Shown here piece by piece: positions 21,318 to 32,110 of a stretch of DNA of 64,000 nucleotides. Position numbers and translations under genes: made by a program. Source of the stretch: Ipomoea triloba. Lineage: Eukaryota; Streptophyta; Magnoliopsida; Solanales; Convolvulaceae. Position 1 is the first letter of the stretch. The number at the start of each line of letters is the position of its first letter. Location: positions 17,522,865-17,586,864 of the forward strand of contig NC_044930.1 of the NCBI RefSeq assembly GCF_003576645.1, in the 5' to 3' direction. The notes beneath the pieces were generated by a model. That model searched no databases. It was not told the origin of the DNA and saw only the letters and a program-made list of their open reading frames with translations.

Positions 21318-22061
21318 GTAATGGTTACATTTTACCTTGAAATATGGCATGTATCGTGCATCATTAGTAATGTAAGACGGTATAGCTTGAAATGTAGGAT
21401 CATTTGGTGTAATGATATCACGTGCAAGCCCTTGATATCCCCTACTCCTACCACTAATTGCTTCCAAAACTTCATGAAATGCTCTACTTATTGTTTCACC
21501 GGAACGTTGAAATCGCTCTCCAACATCTCTATTTGAAGCACCCATAGCAAGTGTGTATATAAATATACCAACTTTCTCCACAATTGACATATTCCTAGTA
21601 GATCGTAATCCATATTTTGAATATAAGTCTTCACATAATTGCTTAAACAAAGCGGAGTCCATTCTAAATGCATTTACACATCGAATAGGATGTCCATTCA
21701 AGACTTCTCTCATCCATTCCTGTCCTCTAAAAAGTGAAGTCATACAAGGTTCTTTATAAATATATTTATAGTAATATGTTTTGGTTAAAGCAATTGTGGC
21801 ATACGATGTTATAATTGCACAAAGTGCATGCTTTCTCTTTTTTCTTTTCCGTTCCAACTCCATGATGTACCTAATAAATATAAAATAATGAAAACCAAAC
21901 ATATTGAAATAATTTTCAAACATAAGAACATATATTTTAAAATATATAAAGTGAAACAAAATGTTTATAGTTCATAAAATTAATTCATACAAAAATTAAT
22001 GTTCAAACACACAAATGTCAAATTGAAATTACAACCAAACATATTGAAATAAAATGAGCAT

Positions 22062-23188
22062 TCACTTGCTTGTATCATGCATATACTTCAACCAAGCTTT
22101 TCTAGAGAAGTCATCATCAATATTGAAAAAAATTTCCCTATTCAAATCATCTTTAAGAAAGCTGAGAGAAAAACACCACAAATCTCCACCTTTTTCCATA
22201 ATACCATCAGTAACCATGCGGTTAATAACACTTATTGCTGCAGCAAGACTAACAGTTGTAGTGCTTTGAGTATTCACAGTACTATCCCCTATTAAAACGT
22301 CCAATGCCCGGTTTGAATTTGAAATCAAACTATCCAATTGACTAGAAAGTTGAGCTACTCCTCCCGATTGTCTCCTCTTACGCGTCATTTGAGTGGGTTT
22401 AAGACCAATATTCTGAGTTTTTGCACATTTTCTAACATTATTACTTTGAGATTGTCTAGGTACTTGAGTACCACTAACATCCTGGTTCACCTCACTCATG
22501 AAATTATTCCAAAATGAAGACTCATCTACCTCCAAATCATGCAATTGGGAAGAATGTTGGTTATCCTGAGAATATAACAAATCTTCAAATCCTTGCATAG
22601 TCCTATTCTCTTCTTCACTTTCTATATTTTCTTCCTCAATATCAACAGGTTGCACTAATTGAGGATCCATAGTGGGTGCAACACAACCTTCACCATTTGC
22701 ATAGCTATCTTCAAATAATTTAGACCACAAATCATCCATTGCAGGATCGATGGATTTATTACGAAATTTTTTATACTGGGAGTTCTCCTACAAAAGAAAT
22801 GAGAAGAATAAGTTTACAATCAACACCAAAATATAATTATGTTTTAATCTTAAAAATCTATAATACTAACCTTGATTTTTTTCTCGCACCATTCATCAGA
22901 GCCACTAATCTTATGTGTACTAGGATCCCACCCTAAACCAGTTTCTTCATGTTTCAGCTGCTTCCAAGTTCTCCATTCTTTTTTCATAGCATCCCACTTA
23001 TTCTTTAAACTTTTATTTGAAATTTTCCGTTTGGCAGTAGCTTCAAACTCTTCTTTAATTTCTTTCCATTTCATTAATCCACGCCCATGCTTTCGAATAT
23101 ATTTGATACAAATCTCACAAAAGACCACCATGTACTCATTGGTCCACTTAAAATTCTCTCCATCCATATTATCATTTGTTGAAGTCAT
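22062..23188 (-). CDS. Myb/SANT-like DNA-binding protein of the PIF/Harbinger element
   Basis: Two exons: 23188-22871 and 22787-22062, joined by an 83-bp intron with GT donor and TAG acceptor that keeps the frame (EKKIK to ENSQY). Exon 1 encodes a trihelix/Myb-like domain (FKWTNEYMVVFCEICIKYIR, WDAMKKEWRTWKQL, ETGLGWDPSTHKI) of the Myb_DNA-bind_3 type. Exon 2 has an acidic region, a basic patch (KPTQMTRKRRQSGG) and a C-terminal helical part. In PIF/Harbinger elements this second protein binds element DNA and helps bring the transposase to the ends. No internal stop is seen, so this gene is less damaged than the transposase beside it. Confidence 0.85.
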
Positions 23189-23399
23189 ATTGCTAATTTA
23201 GAAATAACAACAACAAGAATATAATAATAATCCAATTTAAACACGCATTAGTAGTTGAATACTTGAATAGAAATATTAAAAAAAAAAAAAAAAAAAGAGC
23301 AACAGGAAACAGTGATTGAATACTTGAAAATTATTTCATATCTTTAATATACATATCAAAAATAAAAAACAAAAAAAAAGGAAACAATGGTGTTGAATA

Positions 23400-23882
23400 C
23401 TTGAAAACCATTTCATCATATCTGTTATATATATATATATATATAGATATATAGATATATATATATATATATTCAAAAACAAACACTGCAGATTACATGG
23501 ATAAAACTTGGGTAGAATCCTACAGATTACAAACACTCCAGAAACTTACTTTAATTCTTCAAATTACATTATATCAAAAGCACTGTAGATTTCATTAATA
23601 TATATATATATATATCTATATATCTATATATATATATATATATAGATATATAGATATATATATATATATATTCAAAAACAAACACTGCAGATTACATTAA
23701 TATATATATATATATTATATCAAAAACACTGCAGATTTCATTAATATATATATATATTATATCAAAAACAAACACTGCAGATTACATTGATAAAACTTGG
23801 GTAGAATCCTACAGATTACAAACACTCCAGAAACTTACTTTAATTCTTCAAATTACATTATATAAAAAACACTGCAGATTTC

Positions 23883-23937
<55 letters not shown>

Positions 23938-24018
23938 NNNNNNNNNNNNNNNNNNNNNNNNNCAAAAACAAACACTGCAGATTATTAATATATATATTAT
24001 ATAAAAAACACTGCAGAT

Positions 24019-24053
<35 letters not shown>

Positions 24054-24150
24054 TCAAAAACAAACACTGCAGATTACATTATATATATATTATATACATT
24101 AATATATATATTATATCAAAAACACTGCAGATTACTATATACTATATATA
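23400..24150. repeat. TA-rich array with repeated CACTGCAGATTACAT modules and assembly gap
   Basis: TA dinucleotide runs alternate with the module AAAACAAACACTGCAGATTA (near 23473, 23671, 23764, 23963 and 24054). A longer module (GATAAAACTTGGGTAGAATC onward) occurs at 23500 and 23790. 25 N at 23938-23962 mark an unresolved gap. The region lies upstream of the Myb-like gene within the PIF element. Confidence 0.85.
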
Positions 24151-24780
24151 ATAAATAAATAAATAAAATGAAGGAATACATGAAATATATATCATATACA
24201 CGCAGTCCAACCATTCAAGTAATACAAGTAATACAATGAAATATATATCATATACAAGCTTACGGATATACGAGATGCAATAGAAAAAAAAATATACAAG
24301 TAATACAACAAAATAAATATATACATATCTACAAACGGATGATATTGCGATTGGCCGGTTGCAGACTGCGGAGCGAGGTGGCTGATGGGCGATGCTTCTG
24401 CGGAGAGTGAATGAAGATGAAGCGATTAGCGTGAAAATTGCGAATAAATAAGAATAGAAAAGGGTTTTAATTGGGAAGGGTAAATGATGTCATTTCTTTA
24501 AAATAATAAGGTTAAAGATGGAAAAAAAGTTAGGAAGCTAATAGCTTATTTTGAAACGCTATCTTAGGTAGCGTTCAAAAATAAGCTCATATTTTAAGCT
24601 ACTAGCTTATTTTAGGAACATTACCAAACAGAGCTTATAGCTTATTAGTAGCTTAAAATAAGCTATAAGCTCCTAAATAAGCTCTGCCAAACAGAGCCTA
24701 TATATAAAAGTAAAATCGTCCTATTTCATTCTCCCGCCCAAACTTCTATAATCAATTAATTAAATATTTTATTGCTCAAA

Positions 24781-26830
24781 TCTACTATACTAATAAGAGC
24801 CAAAGAGAGTTAGGCCTAAAATGGGTAGAAAAAATGGCGGTCAAATTATTTAATCAAATAGATGGTTAAGATAATTCAGATTAATATTATTAATAGAGAT
24901 TACCTAATTTAACCTTACTTTTATGATTATCCGTTAAGTTTTCCGTTAAATATTCTCTTCTCCATTAATATTCCGATAACTTTTAACTAACACCATTAAT
25001 TTTTATAAGAAAGGTCTTAGGTTCGAACCTCATCTCAATCAAATTTGACATAATTAAGTTTCTCACTCTATTTTACTCTTATTAAATTAAATAAATTAGT
25101 AGCTACAACAAAAAATGATACATATATATTTCTTTAATTTAGAATTATGTGTCTACAATACCTTAATTTGAAAAAATTACTCATTATCAAAAAATTAAAT
25201 TAAATAAGAGAAATAATTTCGTTAGTTATATTGTCTTTATTTTCTCTCATGCAAAGATTCTTTACATTCAAATTTATCGATTGCTATTCATTACATTGTC
25301 CATTATCTTATTTTTACAATATCATGTAATTAAATATCAAAGTTATAGTACAAAATAATGTATTATATTTATTTACCAAGTATTTTATTAATACTATAAA
25401 AAAAATTAAAATAATTTGAAGCTAATTATATTAACTACTTGAGGATTGGTTGACAAAGAGAGTACTCAAATAATAACCCAACAAATTGAAGCGAAATCAC
25501 TTTATTTTACTCTTATTGAATTAAATAAAGAGTCATTTTCATTTTTGGTTCTACTGTTATTAGAGCATTGCCAATTTTAGTCCACTTCGTTAATTTTTGC
25601 CACATTGTGACCAGTCTTATTTAGTCATTATCACTTTTAGTCCACCGTTAAAATTTTCATCAAATTGCCATCCAAAATAGGGGTATTTTTGGTCTTTTCA
25701 TGCTTTGGTTATCTTCTTGACCCTTTGCAGTGGTTTTCCTTACACATTTTCATCCATTGAAGAGGTCCGGCGAAAGCCATGTGAGCCACATTACAAAGCC
25801 ATGGCTTTCGCCGGACCTCTTTATTGGATGAAAATCTGTAAGGAAAACCACTACAAAGGCTAAAGAGATGATCAAAGCATGAAAAGATCAAAATACCCCT
25901 TTTTTGGACGGTTATTTGATGAAAATTTTAACGGTGGACTAAAAGTGGCAATGACTAAATAAGACTGGCCGCAATGTGGCAAAAATTAATGAAGTGGACT
26001 AAAATTGGCAATGCACAAATAACAATAGGACCAAAAATGAAAATGACTCTTAAATAAATTAGTAGTTACACCAAAAAATTATACATATGTATTTCTTAAA
26101 TACCATGAAAAAAATAAAAAAGAATAGTTTAAAACCAATCATATTAACTACTTGGGGGATTTGTTAAAAATGAAAGTAATCAAATAACCCATTACCCAGC
26201 AAATTAAAGCAAGAAACTACATTTTAATATCTTTGGAATACATAATATTTTAAATTTTCAAATTTTTATTAATTAATTTAATCTTTTTTCTTAAACTAGG
26301 GATTTCTTTATCCACAATAACTCATTCAACATTAATGGTTGAACCAAATGAACCCCAAGCAGAACACCTAAGGGAAAGTCCATAGCTCCTATATCATAAT
26401 CTCATTGCATGACGTTGTCATCTATGCTACCAACAATATCCGAATTGAAAATAACACACTACCAACAAAAAGAAAGAGAACAAATAGTAAAGATGAAACA
26501 ATGACAATGGTACTCAAAAGAGAATTAAGAACACTTAGAAAAATTTAAATTAAAAGTAGTATTTATTTAGACTATCATTTTTAGACCAAATATTTAGACT
26601 ATCGATTTTACAAGGTTGCAAACATTTATTTTAGTAATAATTATAATGAATTTTCTATATTATCTTGGATTCATATACTTTGAGTTAAATATTTAGATAA
26701 AAAAATTCGACATTCAATTACCCATGTATAAACTTCTCATATATAATCTTGCATTGATATACTTTCAAATATTTATTTAAATATAAACATTGGGCATTAA
26801 CCCATTCGCGCAATGCGCGTATAAAACTAG
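24781..26830 (+). mobile_element. Non-autonomous Helitron nested in the larger Helitron
   Basis: Begins TCTACTATACTAATAAGAGC and ends with a CGCGCAATGCGCG hairpin (26807-26819) and CTAG (26827-26830), between A and T. The related Helitron at 46370-46390 keeps the uninterrupted target (TTGGTCAAATAATTAATAAA), confirming precise insertion. Family members without extra inserts lie at 44162-45724 (+) and 59023-60580 (-). No protein is encoded. Confidence 0.9.
25530..26049. mobile_element. Foldback MULE-MITE with long inverted repeats
   Basis: A 520-bp near-perfect inverted repeat starting GAGTCATTTTCATTTTTGG and ending CCAAAAATGAAAATGACTC. It is flanked by 9-bp duplications TTAAATAAA (25521-25529 and 26050-26058). 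The centre is a GC-rich hairpin with 21-bp perfect arms (25761-25781 and 25800-25820) around an 18-nt loop. The sister Helitron has the empty site near 44940. Confidence 0.9.
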
Positions 26831-27601
26831 TAATTAATAAAGCTTATTTGGTAAGAAAATGTAAAATGGAAATTAACTAATATCTATTAATTAGTAATAT
26901 TGTTTCTATATTCACATATCAATACTATTAATAAAAGTAAAATCCCCCGCTTCAACTTTCCACACAAATTAATATTATTAATTAATTAGTAAAAAAAAAT
27001 TAATAAAGTTTAATTGGTTACAAAATTTTATTTCTCAAATTCTGAGAATAATTAAACCATTATAATTGTGAGAATAATGGAAACAAATTCTGCATAATTT
27101 TATAAGATAAAATAATTTATTAATTATTATTTACAGCAATAATAATAATTCGAATACTTATCTATACTTCTATATCTATATTACTATTAATAAAAATAAA
27201 ATCATCCTTTATGAAATTTCCGCCCAAACAATAGTAAAAATAAAATGGAAAAGAAAAACTGATATTACTAATTGATTGAAAATATAAAAAGATACTAATC
27301 TATACTTCTATACTATATAAAAGTAAAAAATAAGAGTAAATGCCCAAAATGGTCCCCGACTATGGCCTTTTCTTAATTTAGTGCCTCGACTTTTAATTGC
27401 ACCCAATGTGGTCCCCAGACTATTCAATTTTAAGCCAAACTGGTCAGCCATTAGTTGTGGCATGAATTGGGTGTTAAAAAGAGGGGCAAAATGGGTAAAT
27501 CAAGTGTTGTTCCCCAATTTAAACGACCTGCGTCCCAAACTCAGCTTATTGCGCAATTTTCTCTTCAAATTAGGTTATTTCTCTCTCAAGTTGCATTCAA
27601 A

Positions 27602-28171
27602 ATGTCGAAAAATAATTTAGAAGGCCAAAAGAGCTCATCTTCAACTTCATCTACAAACTTCCCAAGGCAAAGATTTCACTATGGAGATGTTCCTATTCGT
27701 TTTTGTCACTGTGGGTCAGAATGGAGTATCCAAACATCATGGACCAATGAAAATCCCGGTCGGAGATTCTGGGTTTGTGGAGGAAGTAATGTTAGTCAAA
27801 ACTATTATCTATTTATTTATTTATTTTTATTATTAATTTTACGGTATAATGTTGAGAAATTATCTTTACAGGGTAGGGTTGGTTGTGGATTTCAAGAATG
27901 GTTTGACCCTCCAATGTGTTATAGATCAAAGAAGATAATTCTCGGACTATTAAGAAGAATTAACCGAAATGAGGAAGAAATTGAGCGGTTACGGGCAATT
28001 GTCAACAGTGGTGATGTTACTCTCCCAAGAACTTGCAACTGTGGTAGTAGAAGATGGTTTTGGTTTAGGTTTAGGTTCATATGTTTCACTGTAATTATAG
28101 TAATAATCTTTGTGTTTTCCCTGTCTAGTACTGTGGAATTGGCTAGTAAATTCCCTAGATTGATGCCATAA
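27602..28171 (+). CDS. GRF-type zinc-finger protein with C-terminal membrane segment (MULE accessory gene)
   Basis: Exon 1 is 27602-27790 and exon 2 is 27872-28171; the 81-bp intron has a GT donor and CAG acceptor and is itself free of stops. The protein is 162 aa. After a serine-rich start comes the GRF finger: CHCGSEWSIQTSWTNENPGR, RFWVCGG, then GCGFQEWFDPPMC across the splice junction. Next is a charged helix (RRINRNEEEIERLRAIV) and a hydrophobic C-terminal anchor (CFTVIIVIIFVFSLSSTV). The layout matches plant 'At4g04775-like' proteins. It lies within the MULE's TIRs, so I read it as transposon cargo or an accessory gene; its role is unknown. An upstream in-frame ATG at 27455 exists, but 27602 gives the usual protein length. 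Confidence 0.75.
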   Translation: MSKNNLEGQKSSSSTSSTNFPRQRFHYGDVPIRFCHCGSEWSIQTSWTNENPGRRFWVCGGSNVSQNYYLFIYLFLLLILRYNVEKLSLQGRVGCGFQEWFDPPMCYRSKKIILGLLRRINRNEEEIERLRAIVNSGDVTLPRTCNCGSRRWFWFRFRFICFTVIIVIIFVFSLSSTVELASKFPRLMP

Positions 28172-28554
28172 ATTATGTATTTTCAGTATGTAATGAATAA
28201 AAGAAACCTTAATGTTTAATGTTGTTAATGTTGGTTTGTCAGTATGTTGGTTGGTCAGAATGTTTACCCATAAAGAAACCTTAATGGTTAGTTACCAAGT
28301 TCACAAAACACAATCCAAAATAGAACTAAGTTGCTCATATCAACTTCTAGCATGCTCATTCTTATATATAAATGGGCAGATTACATGACTATTCCAAAAC
28401 ATATTACATGGCCATCACAAAACACAATCCAAAATAAACATCAACTGTCAAGTATCTAAAACATATTACATGGCCATCACAAAACACAATCCAAAATAAA
28501 AATCAATTGTCAATGGTCATTCCAAAACAGCCTAATACTAAGATTATGACATTG

Positions 28555-31500
28555 TCATTCAATGTCTATTGGTTCTTTACTATTGCCACCAATTTTGGAT
28601 TTGAAATTCATAGTGGACCTTGTCCTGTACTTCCTCCTTATACCAAGAGTCTTCATGGTTTTTGCAGGGGTCCTTTTTGCAGGGGGCCTTTTGGCAGGGG
28701 GTGGTGGAGGGGGTGGAGAAGCTGAGAGGTTGTTGTCACCCTCATCTTCTAAAGCTTCAGGTCCTGTCTGCACTGGTATTTCTTCTGCCATGTTATAGGA
28801 CTGACTCTGCATTTGTTAAAAAAAGTAAGCAATTAGGATGACCATTACAATGTAATCATATTTAAACAATGCATTAGACCAATTTTTACCTCAAATGGAA
28901 TGTCAACTGGAATGTCTACTGGAATGTCTACTAAATTGTGCAGTCCTTGGAATGAGTTGTCAACTCCTACTTCAACCTATTACATAAATAAAACATGCAT
29001 TTGCTCAAAGTACTCCAACTAGAACCTATTACGTAATACAAGTATGCAATTACCTCAGATAGCCCTGCCAATGATTGATCTGTGATGGGAACTTTTCTTT
29101 GCTGTTGTGTATTGCCTCTTACATGTGCCTAGTAATAATAAAGTAGCATATAAAGCATTAGGTTATGAAATAAAGGAGTTAAAACTCACAGTCTGCAATC
29201 ATGGTTAATAAAATAACATGATATGTATTCAAGTATAGGTTAAGGATTTAAAACTCACAGTCTGTTTTGGTTTCAAAGGGCACCTTCTTTTGTTATGGCC
29301 TGATTTTTTACACAATGTGCAGTGAAGAGAACATGTGCTCTTGAAATATGGATCCCATCTTTTGAAATTTGTTCAGCAACTGTTTTCCCCTTTGAATTTT
29401 CAGCCTTTGAATTTTCATTTGCACCTGTCTTCCTTAATTTCTTAGGCCTACCAGGCCTTGTTTTGAACAAAGGAGGCAAAGGTGGTTCCTTATTAGTCAT
29501 AGGCCATTCATTTGGCCCAGCCATTGGTTTGATTGCAGCTTGATACACCTTCAAATATGTCTCAATAGAGTAGCAGTTGTCAACATAATCCAGGACATTA
29601 TGTTTCTTCATCCAAATGGCACATATAGCATGCTTACAGGGAATTCCTGTAAGATCCCATTTTTTGCAAGAACAACTTCTCCTAGCCAAATCAATCTTAT
29701 GATGCTCTCCAGTGTGCATTCCAGTGATCTCAAACAACATTAAATCACATTGAATTGGCAAATAAGACCCTGCATATTTCTCCTCAACTGCCAGTTTCCT
29801 TAGGATTCTAGGACATATTCTGCCAGACCATTTGGTTGCTACTTCTTTGTTCTTAAACAGTCTTACCATAAGAATTGTCCTCATCTTTTCCAAACAACTA
29901 ATCAGTGGATAAGACCTAGCATCAAGAATCATGGCATTAAAGCACTCAGACACATTGTTCACTAAAATGTCACACAAAGCATCAGTGCCAAAGTGTGACC
30001 TAGACCATTCAGAGGGGTGTTTGTCTCCAAGCCAATCAAATGCCTTCACATCCAAGTCTTTCATCTTCCTCATTGCTTCTGTAAAAGAGTTAACTGTTGT
30101 GGCTCTAGCTGCAGCCCACAAAGTCTCCTTAATTGCCTTTCCATGGAATCCAGCAACCTTCATGTTGGAATACAAGTGTCTGACACAAAATCTGTGACTA
30201 ACATGGGAGAGCTTACTACGAAATGCTGGAATCAAACCCTTCTGCTTGTCAGACACAAATGTGTACCTATGTTCTTCACTCTCAGAAATACGTAGATCAT
30301 GTTTAAGCAGTGCTAAAAACCAGGACCATGACTCCTTACTCTCACCCTCAGCAAGTGCATAAGCTATAGGAAAAATTCCATCATTTGGGTCCATTGCTGT
30401 TGCTGTAAGCAAGTAACCCCCATATGTAGACCTCAAGTGGCAACCATCAACACCAATAATCTTCCTACAATGTGAAAATCCAATTTTGCAAGCTTCCCAA
30501 CATATGTACCATCTTAAGAATCTTTTCTGTCCTCCCTCTTCTATAAATTCACTCGTCTTTACAATAGAAGTAGTGTTAGGATTTGATCTTTGGATTTCAA
30601 GGTAGTAGCTCCAAAACTTTTTAAAGTAGTCCTCCATTTCTCCAGTTAGGTTAGCCCTAGCAAATTTCATAGCCTTATAAGCCACCTTTTGAGATATATG
30701 GAACCCTTGATCTGTTGCCACTCTGTTTCTAAACTCACTTACTTTCCATTCAGAATTGCTACCAATTTCTTTCTTCCACTTCTTTGCAAGTCTTCTTGAG
30801 CTAACCATTGTGTTCTCGTACACCCAAGAACACTCATGCTTATCATTAAAAACAGAAATTCTCCAACAGTTATCATTCTCATTCTTCCTAAGGGTTATGT
30901 ACCATGGGCAGTCACTTTGTTTGCACTTGGCTACAAATCTGATTTTATCATTCCTTACAAACTTTAAATCCTTACCATCTTTGAATGCATAATTTACAAT
31001 GGCTTCTTTAAACTCAGCTTTAGTCCCAAATGTCATACCCACAGTAAATTGAGGACATTCCATATCACAAGCCCTAAACTGTGGCCAAATGTCATCTTCA
31101 ACTTCCTCATCACTGCCATGAGGAGTCCCTTCATCAAAAAAGTTCACTTCCTCATTTACTGCACACTGATTTTCCTTATCTTGCACATTAGCACTTGATC
31201 CAACCCCCTGAAACTCTACAGTAGGATCTACTGCCCTATCAAATGCAATATCATTAATCCTTGCCTCTTCTTCTAACTCATCCTCACAATCAAATTCTCC
31301 ATCAGTTTCTTCACCACTAAATTCCTTCTCACTAACTTCCCCACCACTAACTTCCCTCCCATTTTCACCATTATCTATCGAAACTTCTATTTCCCTTGGC
31401 TTACCTTCAAAGTCAATTAAATCCCATGCTTCAAGATCAGATAGAATCTGAATCAACCCATTTCCCCCTAAGCCATATAACTTGTTCTCATTTCTATTGT

Positions 31501-31672
31501 ACCCTAATTCTTCAAGTTTTTATTGCAAAATTATATAACCCCATTCATCAACATCAACATAATCAAAATATTCTATCTGCCCTCCAATATAGGTTACTGA
31601 TTCAGGTTGTTGTACTTTACCACCATGTCTTATTTTAAGTGTAAATAGGTCACTTTCATCATGGTCATCTGA
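28555..31672 (-). pseudogene. MULE transposase gene (MuDR type), nearly intact
   Basis: The main exon (31456-29273) carries the MULE N-terminal domain, then the catalytic domain: Asp in IIGVDGCHLRSTYGGYLL (D337, counting from 31456), Asp in FVSDKQKG (D403) and Glu in NNVSECFN (E504). A SWIM zinc finger CSCKKWDLTGIPCKHAICAI follows. The frame also extends upstream to about 31672 (DLFTLKIRHGGK, YIGGQIEYFDYVDVDEWGY) but with a TAA stop near 31529. A one-base loss in the run at 29360-29363 shifts the CCHC knuckle CTLCKKSGHNKRRC out of frame. Further short exons follow (29127-29053, 28979-28890, about 28810-28555), ending in a proline-rich, basic tail. Both breaks are single changes, so assembly error is possible. 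Confidence 0.85.
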
Positions 31673-31779
31673 TTTTTTGACATGAAAAAAAGATTTTAAA
31701 AAAATTAAAAATAGATAATTGAATAAGGCAGTAAACTAGCCAGTATTTTAAACAAGAGAAAATGCCCAATATGTGTTAA

Positions 31780-32110
31780 GCAGTGCAGTAAAATGGGCAT
31801 TTACTCTTTTAAACAATATGTGTTAAACAAGACTAAAACTAACTAAAGCAATGCAGTAAAATGGACTAAAACTTACTAAAGCAGTGCAGTAAAATGGGCT
31901 AAAATTGACATTGTGTAGTATTAAACAATATGTGTTAATCAAGACTAAAAATGGGCTAAAACTGAATAAAGCAGTGCAGTAAAATGGACTAAAACTGACT
32001 AAAGCAGTGCAGTAAACTACAGTATTAAACAATATGTGTTAAACAAGACTAAAACTGACATTGTGTAGTATTAAATAATATGTGTGAAGCAGTGTAGTAA
32101 AATGGGCAGT
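31780..32110. repeat. Imperfect tandem repeat near the MULE transposase 5' end
   Basis: The words AAGCAGTGCAGTAAAATGG (near 31855, 31880, 31970) and TTAAACAATATGTGTTAA (near 31810, 31920, 32025) recur in an alternating pattern. Together they form a degenerate array upstream of the transposase start, where MULE promoters usually lie. Confidence 0.75.

Larger units (their letters stand above)
20218..21863 (-). pseudogene. PIF/Harbinger transposase (DDE_4 nuclease), broken and repeat-expanded
   Basis: Start at 21863 (MELERKRKKRKHALCAIITS). Exon 1 runs to about 21337 and contains the helix-turn-helix-like region (ERFQRSGETISRAFHEVLEA). An intron of about 180 bp holds a TAA microsatellite. Exon 2 (about 21158-20930) carries catalytic Asp in IGCIDGTHI and the second Asp in SAHDTRV. 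After an intron (about 20929-20848), exon 3 has VDKGYLDKQ, then a TGA stop (20800-20802) where the family continues into YLxPYP. The catalytic Glu lies in IERSFGVLKKRW (codon 20683-20685). Just after it, a 14-residue block is repeated five times (42-bp units). The stop and expansion make it inactive as read. Confidence 0.85.
19963..24698 (-). mobile_element. PIF/Harbinger DNA transposon, structurally complete
   Basis: Ends GGCTATGTTTGGCA and TGCCAAACAGAGCC form inverted repeats, flanked by TAT on both sides (19960-19962 and 24699-24701). Inside, both on the minus strand, are a DDE transposase gene and a Myb/SANT-like gene, the two ORFs of PIF/Harbinger elements. The subterminal regions repeat the words AGCTGAAAAG and TAAGCTAATAGC. 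Removing it and one TSD restores the Helitron 5' end. An assembly gap of 25 N lies at 23938-23962. Confidence 0.9.

Noticed and set aside
21126..21960. Open frame with a long tyrosine run
   Set aside because: The tyrosines are a translated TAA/AAT microsatellite lying in an intron of the transposase.
25010..25045. Possible tRNA gene
   Set aside because: Only a B-box-like T-arm is present; no A box, acceptor stem or anticodon arm can be folded.
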